A stretch of 39,519 nucleotides of DNA from Candidatus Altimarinota bacterium (GTDB lineage Bacteria; Patescibacteriota; Gracilibacteria; BD1-5; UBA6164), in contig JAQTXG010000015.1 of NCBI GenBank assembly GCA_028688895.1, forward strand, positions 1 to 39,519, in the 5' to 3' direction. The notes beneath the pieces are model-generated. The model was not told where the DNA came from. It ran no database searches and was given only the letters and a program-made list of their open reading frames with translations. This document shows, piece after piece, positions 19,980-29,914 of the stretch. Numbering within the stretch: the first letter of the stretch is position 1; each line of letters starts with the position of its first letter. Position numbers and translations under genes: made by a program.

Positions 19980-21350
19980 ATGCAAAGCTATAAGTTATCC
20001 GTTTCAAAAGGCGGAAAGAAATATACGATAGTTTTCAAAGCTGAAAACGAAAAAATGGCTAGAGAAAGAGTACATAGTGAATGATACTCTATTTTAAGTA
20101 TTGAAGAAATTGTAAATAAGGAGGTTTTGTGAAATGTATTTTTGTTTTCATGATATAATAATGTTTGAGAATTAAAGAATTGAAAAATTGTATGAGATGA
20201 TATTTTTAAGATATATGTAAAATTAAGAAAAAATTTAGAATACAATGTTGTTTCCCTTTTTTCAGAATCTGATAAAGATTTAAGTCAGGATGATAAGAAT
20301 AAAATAGTTAAAAATTTAGATGAAGAGTATAATTTGTATTTTAGTTCTAAAAAAGAAAAACTAGAAGAAAAAGCTAATGAAATAGTTAATAAGAAGATTA
20401 ATCGTGATAATAAAATAGATAGTTTTTATTTGAAAAAAGAATTGGATGAAACCTATAAATTGATAGCTCATGTTTTAATAAAAATACAAAACTTATTATC
20501 TGGAGAAGCTAAAATAGAGTTGGATTATGATCAAAAAGAAAAATTAAAAACTATATATAATTCAATTGTTAAATTTAAAAAAACTACTAATATCTCAAAA
20601 TTAAAAGAGATTTGAGAATTGGCATTGTTAAAGATTTGAAATATAGAGTTGTCAGATGTTGAAAATCAACATAAAGCAACAAGTGAAGTTCTTTTAAAAG
20701 AAACTAATAATTTGTTAAAAAAGATATGATCTAAAGAATCATTTGTAAAAAAAGAAAATGATTTGGTATACATTTTGAGTTCATTTTTGGAAAAAGTTAA
20801 GTTGTATTATGATAAATTAAAGACTGTAAAAAAAGATAAAGAAGTAGTAGATATTAATTCTCATTCTTATATTAAAAATATGTTATTTTTAAAAAAATAT
20901 AAGGAAAAATTGAAGGAGAATAATGTATTTATTTTTAAAAATATATTTTCTATTATATTTAATAGTGATAAAAGATTGGATGTATTTATAAGAAGAAAAG
21001 TAATTAAGCAGAATATTACTTTGTTTAAAGCAAAGGAAAAATGAGTTTGATTTTCTTATACAACTGTAAAAAAATGATTATCAAAATTGATAGAAATGAT
21101 TTTGAGGATTATAAGGGTATTTAGATTAAATCTTTTTATTGTTATATTTTTTTATACATTATTGTTTATAATTTATTTAAATATTAATGTATATTATGCT
21201 ATATGAAATCCAAATTATGATGGTATATTTTATTTCTTGGTATTGTATTTTTTATATTTGATATTGTATTTTACTAGAAATTTATTACTTATTATATTAA
21301 ATTTTGTAATTTTATTTTTTATCATTATATTTTGAGTAGTTAACTTTTAA
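19980..21350 (+). CDS. Coiled-coil membrane protein with GspF/PilC N-terminal-like domain
   Basis: 456 aa. Residues 1-45 (MQSYKLSVSKGGKKYTIVFK, then AENEKMARERVHSEGYSILSIEEI) match the small alpha/beta domain found at the N-terminus of type II secretion GspF and pilus PilC proteins (pattern YKA..GK...G.IEA.s...A...L...G...l.i.E). What follows is not PilC: about 300 residues of charged helix/coiled coil (KKEKLEEKANEIVNKKINRD), then 3-4 membrane helices at about 375-456. The PilC in this window (36155) lacks that N-terminal domain. A role at the pilus or secretion platform is inferred. The second half is too diverged to assign. Confidence 0.7.
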
Positions 21351-21359
21351 TTTGAAAAT

Positions 21360-21992
21360 ATGAAGTTTCTACTCTTTTTTGTTTCTTTTATTTTTTCATC
21401 TATATTTTATTCATTTTATAATTTATCGAGATGAAAAAATTTTTTTTGAGATAATATTTCAAATCTAGTAGAGTTTTCTTCTCTAAGTAATAATTTATTG
21501 ATTGAAAGTTTTACTTTTTTGTTTATTTGAATAGTTTTTTTGTATTTTTTTTCTGGATTTAGTGGAAAATGAGAAAGTAAATTGTGAAATTATAAAATTG
21601 AAATACTATATTTTTTGTATTATATTGTATTTATTTTTTATTTATATTTTGTTAGTAAGTGAATTTGATTTGTAAATATTGTATTGGTAATTATTTTTAT
21701 ACTGTCAGATACATTATTTAATCATATTTCCAACTTAAAAAAATTAGCAAATTATAAACTTGAATTTAGGTATGTGTGACTTATATTAAACTATGTTTCA
21801 AGTTTTTTGGCTATGTTTTTGATAAATATAAATTGATTAAATTTTGTAGCTATTTATATACTGATATTTAATATTTATTTTAATTTTTTGATTCATAAGA
21901 AATATATAAATTATATCTCACTTATGGTTTCAATAATTATTTTATTGTTTTTTATTTATAGATTGTATTTTTATTTATTATTATTTATTTAA
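21360..21992 (+). CDS. Polytopic membrane protein of unknown function
   Basis: 210 aa, very hydrophobic and Phe/Ile/Leu-rich, with about six predicted membrane helices and short charged loops (for example GKNFFGDN and NHISNLKKLANYKLEFRY). No catalytic motif is visible. It starts 9 bases after the coiled-coil membrane protein and ends 1 base before pepA begins, so it is part of the operon. Extreme AT-content is reflected in the residue bias. The family is unknown; a membrane partner of the preceding protein is a reasonable guess. Confidence 0.65.
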
Positions 21993-21993
21993 C

Positions 21994-23403
21994 ATGATTA
22001 ATTTATATTCAAAATTTTTAGATATCAAGGATTCTAATTTGGTTTTTTTAGTTGAAAATAAAAGTGATTTAAAACTTTTAAATGAAATAAAGTTGGATAA
22101 AAATATAATTACTAAGATTGAATCTGTTATTAATTCAGAGAAAAATGATACAGTTTCGTTTTTTTTGTGAGCTAAAAACTTTGAAAATTTGTATGTCTTG
22201 TATTTTAATGAAAAATGAGATAAAACTTTGATTGAATTTCTATGATGAGAATTGGTTAAATTTCCTAGTAAATTAACAATTTTTTCAAATAATGATAAAA
22301 ATTTGTTAAGTTTATTGGATACTACACTATTGTCTAGGTATAAATTTGATAAATATAAGACTGATAAAAAAGAAGATGAGGTAAATGTAGTAATTAACAA
22401 TAATACTGAAAAACTTGTTAAAAATAGGTTAGAAACTCTAGAAAATATCATATTTGCTAGAGATTTATGAGAAACACCATCATGTGATTTGTATCCTGAG
22501 TCATTTGCAAAAATAGTAAAATCTACAAAATTTAAAAATGTAAAAGTGAAAATTTTCGATTCTAAGCATATAGAAAAAAAATGACTCAACTTATTACATA
22601 GAGTATGAAAATGAAGTTCTAAGGGGCCTTATATGGTTATATTTGAAAGGATTATTGATAAGGATTTGCCTACTATTTGATTGGTAGGTAAATGAATTAC
22701 ATTTGATACATGATGAATACAAGTGAAACCTGGTGATAGTATGTATGAAATGAAATGAGATATGTGTTGAGCTGCTACAGTTTTTTCTACTATGAAAGAA
22801 TTGGATAATAAGGATTTAAATGTAAATATTGTAGCTTGTTTGGTATTAGCTGAAAATCATATTTCAGGTGATGCTTATAAGCCATCAGATATTATAAAAT
22901 CATATAGCTGAAAAACCGTTGATATAGTTCATACTGATGCTGAATGAAGACTTGTTTTGGCTGATTGAGTAAGTTATATTTCAATGAATTATAAGCTTGA
23001 TAAAATTGTAACTGTTGCTACATTGACTTGAGCTGTTATGGTTGCACTTTGATTTAGATATGCTTGAATAATGTGAAATGATAAAAATCTCATAAATAAA
23101 TTTATAGATTATTCAAAAAATCATTTTGAAAAATATGTAGAATTACCATTTGATAACTATTTTATAGCAAAGACTAGAGAATCAAAAGTGGCAGATTTGG
23201 AAAATCTAAATAGATGAGTTTATGCTGGTTCTTCTATGTGAGCTGCATTTTTGTCTAATTTTGTATTAAATAATGAGAAATATACTCATATAGATATAGC
23301 TTGAACAGCATTGAATTCTTTTGAAGCATATTGATTGTTCAATAAATGAATGACTGGTTTTTGAGTAGATAGTTTATCTAAAATTATTATGGATTTAAAA
23401 TAA
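21994..23403 (+). CDS. pepA: Leucyl aminopeptidase (M17 family)
   Basis: 469 aa, normal for M17. Two-metal exopeptidase that removes N-terminal residues from peptides in the cytoplasm. The C-terminal catalytic domain shows LVGKGITFDTGG (about 229-240) with the metal-binding Lys and Asp, the KPGDSMYEMKGDMCGAATV run (about 243-261) with a second Asp and Lys, and the signature TDAEGRLVLADG (about 313-324) with its Glu and Arg. The N-terminal domain is poorly conserved, as usual. DAEGR uses TGA for the invariant glycine. It sits between an unknown membrane gene and comF, with gaps of 1 and 2 bases. It probably recycles peptides from scavenged protein. Confidence 0.95.
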
Positions 23404-23405
23404 GA

Positions 23406-24098
23406 ATGCTTAAATTTTTAAAAGATATAATTGCACCTAAAAAGTGTTATTCTTGTAACAAAGAATGACATTTTTTGTGTATAAAATGTTTGTCTATGAT
23501 GTCTAACTTTGATTCTATTTGTTATGTATGTAAAGGAAAAAGTAATAATTTTGATGTACATGAAAAATGTCTATGAGATGTCTATTATGACAAAGTAATT
23601 ATATTGTCTCATTATAAAAATAAAGTTATTTCAAAACTGATAAAAGATTTTAAATTTTATGGTAGAAAAGATATTTGAGAAGATTTTGGTATTTATTTAA
23701 CAAATATGTTTTTTGATAATGAAGTTTATAAAAATACTGATAATTATATAATATTGTATCCACCGATGTGATTTTTTAAGTCTTTGAAAAGATGATATAA
23801 TCATTCTAAATTTTTAGCAAAAGTTATATCTACAGAAACTTGAATAAAATTGGAAAATACTATGTTAAAAAAAGTAAGACAAACTTGACAACAATCAAAA
23901 TTATCTAGACAAGAAAGATTGAATAACTTACAAGATTCCTTTAAAATACACAAAAATAAAATCGACAATATTGACAAAAAGATTTTTATTGTTATAGATG
24001 ATGTTATTTCTACAGGTTCCACATTGAATGAAATTTCAAGAGTTTTAAAGCATGCTTGAGCAAAAAAAGTGATATGATTAATTGTTGCATCAGATTAA
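23406..24098 (+). CDS. comF: ComF-family phosphoribosyltransferase-like competence protein
   Basis: 230 aa. The N-terminal zinc-finger region has Cys at 14, 17, 25 and 28, plus a second C-x2-C pair at 39/42. Next is a typical ComF stretch YPPMGFFKSLKRGYNHSKFL (about 119-138), then KVRQTGQQSKLSRQERLNN (about 157-175) and the PRPP-binding loop VIDDVISTGSTL (about 194-205). ComF helps import or handle single-stranded DNA during transformation, probably with ComFA and PriA. It begins 2 bases after pepA. Its TAA stop is the first part of the left arm of the second structured repeat, so the transcript ends in that element. Confidence 0.9.
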
Positions 24099-24262
24099 GG
24101 AATCACAAAAAAACTCACTTCTAGAAAAAAATGTTATTTTTTGCTAAAATTTATTCAAAAATTTTTTTCTTAGAATAGCTAAGCTAAAAATTATTTTTAT
24201 AAATTTTATCTAAAAAATTACTATTTTTATTCTTAATAAGGACTTTTTTTGTGATTCCTTAA
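24095..24262. repeat. Structured intergenic element, copy 2 (core 24123-24233 inside a private inverted repeat)
   Basis: The outer arms 24095-24113 and 24244-24262 are perfect 19-base reverse complements. The left arm contains the comF stop codon. The core, 24123-24233, matches 10114-10222 over its full length, with identical blocks such as ATTTTTTGCTAAAA and CTTAGAATAGCTAA, and substitutions mainly in A/T runs. The arms of the two copies are unrelated, which argues against ordinary transposon terminal repeats. The rest up to 24304 is AT-rich leader of the next gene. Confidence 0.7.
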
Positions 24263-24304
24263 GATTTGTGATAAAATAATTTTATTATATTATAATTTTA
24301 TTTT

Positions 24305-24592
24305 ATGTCACAAAAAATTGAGTTTGATTTGAATTGATATTGTCAAAATTGTGAATCAAGTAATGATTGTGAATTAAGTCATGATTGTTTAAATTGTGAA
24401 GTTATGAATTTGTTGATTGATTCGAGGTATAATATTTTATCTACATTGGATTTAAAATCTTCTTGTGAAGATAACATAAATACTTCTAGTGATTTACAAG
24501 ATTATATACCTTTTTGTTGAAGTTGTTGAAATAAAATGATTAAAAGTACTAGAAAAAAGTGAGAAAAATATTGGTGTAGTTGTCGTAGTTAG
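24305..24592 (+). CDS. Cys-rich double zinc-ribbon protein, unknown
   Basis: 95 aa with ten cysteines. The N-terminal cluster is C13-x2-C16-x5-C22-x5-C28-x2-C31. A lone Cys lies at 54. The C-terminal zinc ribbon is FCGSCGNKM (71, 74) with WCSC (91, 93), a pattern seen in small zinc-ribbon domains that bind nucleic acid or proteins. The linker between them is acidic. No signal peptide. The gene stands between the structured element and a terminator, upstream of uvrA. I do not recognise the N-terminal cluster. The reading frame is well supported by the regular Cys pairs and by TGA glycines placed in CG motifs. Confidence 0.75.
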
Positions 24593-24604
24593 TATTCTTT
24601 TAAT

Positions 24605-24640
24605 AAGATATTTAAAAAATATTTGAATATCTTTTTTTTT
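24605..24640 (+). terminator. Terminator after the zinc-ribbon gene
   Basis: A hairpin AAGATATT.../...GAATATCTT with a loop of about 12 bases, followed by a run of ten T. Confidence 0.7.
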
Positions 24641-24701
24641 GAGTAAAATGTAGGATACAATGAAATGATAATTAATAATAATTTAATAATAATTTACATA
24701 T

Positions 24702-27539
24702 ATGTCTAAATATTTAGAGGTAATTTGAGCTAAAACACATAATCTAAAAAATATAAATGTATCGATTCCAAAGAATAAAATGACTGTAATAACATGAGTT
24801 TCATGAAGTGGTAAGTCTTCCCTTGCATTTAATACTATATACAATGTAGGTCAACAAAAGTATTTGGAGAGTTTGTCTTCTTATGCTCGTATGTTTATTT
24901 GATGAATGAATGAAGAGGCAGATGTTACAGAGATAAACGGGCTTTCCCCTACTATTTCAATAGATCAAAAAACAACTAGTAAAAATCCTAGATCTACAGT
25001 ATGAACTATTACTGAAATATATGATTATTATAAGTTATTATATCTAAATATATGACAAAGAAAGTGTGTAAAGTGTAATACGGTAGTAAAAAAAGATTCA
25101 ATGAATGACATTGTTTCATTTTTATCATCATTGGAAGAAGATACAAAGTTCATAATAAAAGCTCCTATTAAATGAAAATTTAAGAGTTTTTTAGATATTA
25201 AAAAAGAAGTATTAAATTTGTGATTTATTAGATTTTCCATTTGAGAAAATATTTATACAGTTAATGATACTATCGAAATAAGTGAATTTAACGATATTTG
25301 TGTTGTGATAGATAGACTTGTTAAAAAAGATTATAGTGATATCGAAAGTTCAGATACAAAAAGGCTTAAAGATTCACTAGAATTAGCTTACAAAATATGA
25401 AATTGACAACTTTTAATAGATGTAATTTGAGATAAAATTGTATGATTCTCAAATGTATTTATTTGTTCTAATTGTGGCCATATTCCTGCTGAATTAAATA
25501 TATCTAGTTTTTCGTTTAATTCTCATGCTTGAGCTTGTCCTGAATGTCACTGATTGTGAGTTAAAAAGGTTTTTTTGGAAGATAAAATTATAAACCCAAA
25601 TTTGACTCTTTTGGAGTGAGCTGTTATAGCTCCAGGTTTTTGATGAGATTATTTCTTTTCACTTATAAGTGTTGTATGAAAAGCCAATAATATAGATTTG
25701 AATACCAACTATTCCCTACTTTCAAAAAGAGAAAAAGATTTAGTATTGAATTGAACATGAGATAAAATGTACAAAGTCACATATACTAATGAATCAGGTA
25801 TAAAAAACACATATAATTCTAGATATGAATGAGTTATAAATACTTTGACTAGGAGGTATTATGATTGATGAAATGAAAAATGAATATATGATGATTTTAT
25901 TATTGATATGGATTGTCATCTATGTGATGGTCATAGATTGAATCAAGAAAGTTTAAGTGTATACTTAAATAACTTAAATATATGAGAATTGTCTAATTTG
26001 GCTATTACAGAATCACTAGATTTTATAAAAAGTATAAAATTGACAGAATCTCAGGAAAAAATCACAAAAAAAGTACTTAAAAATGCAGTAGAAAGGCTTG
26101 AATTCCTGGCTTGAGTATGATTGACATATATGACAATTTCTAGAAAAGCTGGTACATTATCATGATGAGAAGCTCAAAGAATTAGATTGGCAACTCAAAT
26201 CTGAACAAAACTGGAGTGAATTATCTATGTACTTGATGAACCTTCTATTGGTCTGCATCCAAAGGATAATGATATGTTAATAGATAACTTGAAAAAGTTG
26301 AGAGATATATGAAATACTTTGATAATTGTCGAGCATGACGAAGATATAATGAGAGAAAGTGATCATATAATAGATATATGACCTGGAGCTTGAGTACATG
26401 GATGACAAGTAGTAGCTGAAGGTAATATAGATGAAATAATAGCTAATAGTAATTCTGTTACTTGACCTTATTTGGACTGAACTAGAAATGTAATTGTTGA
26501 AAGATGATTTAGACCTACTTTTAATGATTTAAAGAAAAATTGAAAAGTACTTGAAGTTGTTTGAGCAACTCAGCACAATTTAAGAGATGTAGATGTAACT
26601 ATTCCCCTATCAAATTTTGTCGTAGTTACTTGAGTTTCTGGAAGTGGTAAATCTAGTTTGGTTAATGATATACTAGCAAATTATTTGGCAAATAAGTTAA
26701 ATAGAGCCAAAAGAGAAGTTTGAGCTGTAAAAAGTATTACTTGATTAAAAAATCTAGACAAAGTAGTTATTATTGATCAATCCCCTATTTGAAAAACACC
26801 TAGAAGTAATCCTGCTACTTATACATGAGTATTTACATTTATCAGAGATGTATTTGCTATGAGTGAGGATGCACAACTTAGATGATATGGACCTGGACGC
26901 TTTAGTTTTAATACTAAACAATGAAGATGTAGTGAATGTGATTGAGATTGAGTTAAAAAGATAGAAATGCACTTTTTACCCCCTGTTTATGTAGAATGTG
27001 AATCATGTAATGGAAAAAGATATAATAGTGAAACATTACAAATAAAATATAAATGAAAAACTATTTCAGATATATTGGAAATGACTGTAGAAGAATGACT
27101 TGACTTTTTTTCTAAACATTCTAAAATAATTAAAATATTAGAAGTATTGAATGATGTATGATTGTGATACATTTTATTATGACAATCTAGTATTACATTA
27201 TCTTGATGAGAAGCTCAGAGAATAAAATTGGCTACAGAATTATCAAAAAGATCAACAGGGAAGACATTTTATATATTAGATGAGCCTACTACATGATTAC
27301 ATTTTCAAGATGTAGATAAATTGTTAAATATTTTGCATTCTTTGGTTGATAAATGAAATAGTGTTTTGGTAATAGAGCATAATATGGATGTGATTATGAA
27401 TGCTGATTATATTATAGATATATGACCAGAATGATGAAATAAATGAGGGGAATTGCTAGTAGCTTGAAGTGTAGAAGAAGTAAGAAAGTGCAAAAGAAGT
27501 TTTACTTGAATGGCTATAGAAAAATATATAAGTAAGTAA
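24702..27539 (+). CDS. uvrA: Excinuclease ABC subunit A
   Basis: 945 aa, full length. Tandem ABC ATPase that scans DNA for bulky lesions and loads UvrB. First Walker [10 protein letters not shown] (about 33-41), then [20 protein letters not shown] and the UvrB-binding region, the first Zn site (CVKCN with CSNCG..CPECHG), signature [16 protein letters not shown] (about 486-501) and Walker [13 protein letters not shown]. Second half: Walker [10 protein letters not shown] (about 643), Zn module CSECDG..CESCNG (about 747-770), signature [15 protein letters not shown] (about 832) and ILDEPTTGLH. Both signature glycine pairs are TGA-TGA. uvrB and uvrC are not in the window. It is followed 13 bases later by murB. 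Confidence 0.98.
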
Positions 27540-27552
27540 TTAAAAATATAAT

Positions 27553-28440
27553 ATGGAAATATTAGAATATTTAAAAAAAGATGTAGATATAAGTGGATTA
27601 TCAAATTTTAAAACATTTGCAAAAACAATGTTTTATTATGAAATTCATAATAAACAAGATATAGACAAGTTGTCTGAAATATATAATTATTCTAGACAAA
27701 ATAATTTACAATTATTGCTTATATGATGAGGAACAAACTTACTTTTTGCTTTTGATTATTTTAATTGAATAGTTGTCAAAAATTGTCTACAATGATGGGA
27801 TTATGATTATGAAACTAATATTTTAAAATCATATACAAATGAACGGATTTCATATATAGCTTTGGAATTGTATAATAGTTGACAAGTATTGTGGAAGAGG
27901 TTTATTTGACTTCCATGAAGTGTATGATGAGCTGTATTTTGAAATGCTGGATGTTTTTGATTGGAAACTGAGAACAACTTTTTAAGTGCAGAGGTTTTGA
28001 ATATGGAAAATTGAAAAATCATAGAGTTGCTTAAAGATGATATGATGTTTGATTATAGAACTAGTAAAATAAAAGAAAATAATAATTTGTTTATAATAAG
28101 TGCTAAGTTTGATTTAAGTAAGCTTGTAGAAAAGTATGCCTCAGATGTAGATAATTTGCATTTTAGAGAGTTTAAACAACCAAAAGGTAATACATGTGGT
28201 AGTTTCTTTAAAAATCCTTCTAAAGAGATGTCAGCATGAAAATTGATTGAGGAAGTATGACTTAAATGAAAAAAAATAGGTTGAGCGTTTTTTTCTGAAT
28301 TGCATGCAAATTTTTTAATGAATGATTGAACTGCTACATATATAGATTTGCTGGAATTGGTAGAATTAGCACAAAATAAAGTAAAAAATGGTTTTAATGT
28401 AGATTTAATACCTGAAGTCAGAATTATAACTAATAAATAA
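27553..28440 (+). CDS. murB: UDP-N-acetylenolpyruvoylglucosamine reductase
   Basis: 295 aa. FAD enzyme reducing UDP-GlcNAc-enolpyruvate to UDP-MurNAc in peptidoglycan synthesis. Opening SNFKTFAKT (about 17-25), the FAD-binding LLIGGGTNLL (about 55-64), FIGLPGSVGGAVFGNAGCFG (about 116-135), DYRTS (about 167-171) with the conserved Arg, the proton-donor Ser region KGNTCGSFFKNP (about 213-224) and the catalytic Glu in IPEVRII (near 287). It sits between uvrA (13-base gap) and a pseudouridine synthase gene (directly adjoining), in one likely operon. The organism therefore makes at least part of its own cell wall. Confidence 0.96.
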
Positions 28441-29154
28441 ATGGAAAAAGTAAGAATTCAAAAATATTTATCTCAAGCATGAATATGTAGTCGTAGAAAG
28501 GCTGAGGAATATATAGATAGGTGACTAGTCAAAGTAAATGGACAAGTGGCAAAAATAGGGGAGTCTGTATGTCCATGAATAGATGAGGTTATTCTTTTAG
28601 ATAAGGCAATAGAGGAGCAAAAAAAACTTGTCTATTATAAGTTGAATAAACCTAGATGAATAGAAACAACTTGTGCTCAGCACAATGAAAAAAATATAGT
28701 TGATATAATGGATGTCCCAGAAAGAGTATTTCCAATTGGTAGACTTGATAAAGAAACTACTGGACTTATTTTGATGACGAATGATTGAAGACTAGCAAAT
28801 TATTTGATGCATCCTAAATATGAACATAGAAAAGAATATATAGTAGAAACTTTTTGACCAATAGATGACAAACAATTAGATGCAATGAGAAATTGATTGT
28901 TTATATTGTGAAGTTATACTAAAAATGCTTTGATTAATAGAATATCTTCATGAAAATTTAGTATAATAATCACAGAGTGAAGAAATAGACAAATCAGAAG
29001 AATGGTAGAAAAAGTGTGATCTAGAGTAAAAAATTTGAAAAGAATTAGAATTGAAAATATAGAATTATGAAATCTGGATTATGGAGAGTATAAGCATTTA
29101 TCGAGTAGGGAATTGGATTGATTGTTTAAAATTTTGTGATTAAGTAAACATTAA
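28441..29154 (+). CDS. RsuA/RluB-family rRNA pseudouridine synthase
   Basis: 237 aa. An N-terminal S4 RNA-binding domain (MEKVRIQKYLSQAGICSRRK, about 1-20, up to VKVNGQ near 36) is followed by the catalytic domain with YYKLNKPRG (about 65-73), the signature GRLDKETTGLILMTNDG (about 99-115, catalytic Asp in RLD), KEYIVE and EGRNRQIRRM (about 180-189). Family members make one pseudouridine in 16S or 23S rRNA; the exact site (RsuA, RluB, RluE or RluF) cannot be decided here. The ATG follows directly after the murB stop, so coupling is likely. The gene ends in a hairpin shared with the convergent gene. Confidence 0.92.
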
Positions 29155-29183
29155 TAAAGACTAGAATTTTTCTAGTCTTTATT
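29153..29183. terminator. Shared terminator between the pseudouridine synthase gene and the convergent gene
   Basis: A perfect 13-bp stem AATAAAGACTAGA/TCTAGTCTTTATT with an ATTTT loop. It overlaps the plus-strand TAA (29152-29154), and the minus-strand gene's TAG (29172-29174) is inside the right arm. Confidence 0.85.
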
Positions 29184-29840
29184 GTTTAATACTTTGTTCA
29201 TTAGATTTATTTCATTTTTTATATTTTTTAATATGTTTATGAAAGTTTCTTTTATATCGTATTCTGATTTAAATTCCATATCTCAGAAATTTTTAAGTCT
29301 TTGACTTTCTTTGTTTAGGTTAATCAAATTATTTTTTATTTGAAGTTCTTTGAAACTTAGATTTTGCTTATCTTTTAATATATTTCTAGCCAATTTCAAG
29401 TTTATATTATAGATTTTGTCTGATATTTTTTTTCATAGTAAAGAGTAGGCTTGTTTTTTTTGATCCAATTTTTTTTCATAAAGTTCTTTTTCTATTTTTA
29501 ATTTTACTTTTAGGTTTTCATTTACAGTTTTTATTCTATTTAATATATTTTGAATAATATCTTCTGCTTTTTTCTTTTCTATGTCAGTATTTTGAATTTT
29601 TCTAATTGCTATAATAGAATCATTTAGAATTTTTAAATCATTATTTAGCTCTTTGTTATCTTTTATATCGTAATTATCTAGAAAATTTTCTATTTTTTCT
29701 TTGTGTCTTATTATATAATCTTCTACTAAAATTGCTTTTTTTATATTAGAATCAGTATTGTATTCTATATCTGAAGCAAATGAATTAGAAAATGTTAATA
29801 AAAGAGTAGTATATATAATTAGGTATACTATTTTTTTCAT
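29172..29840 (-). CDS. Secreted coiled-coil protein of unknown function
   Basis: 222 aa. A clear signal peptide MKKIVYLIIYTTLLLTFSNS ends near FA-SD (residue 23). The mature part is almost wholly charged helix (KKAEDIIQNILNRIKTVNEN, KLKIEKELYEKKLDQKKQAY) and so probably a periplasmic or surface coiled coil. Only two glycines are seen, both TGA. It is the only minus-strand gene between 19 kb and the right edge. It is convergent with the pseudouridine synthase gene and divergent from dinG, with about 75 bases between the two starts. No family recognised. Confidence 0.8.
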
Positions 29841-29914
29841 TTTAGTTTTTGTTAATTTTTATTATTAGGTATTATATCTATGTAAGTATTTTATTCAAGA
29901 TTTATTTAGAAATT

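Noticed and set aside
21981-22589. Minus-strand frame of 202 codons
   Set aside because: It is opposite the N-terminal domain of pepA; the plus-strand frame continues into the conserved M17 catalytic motifs.
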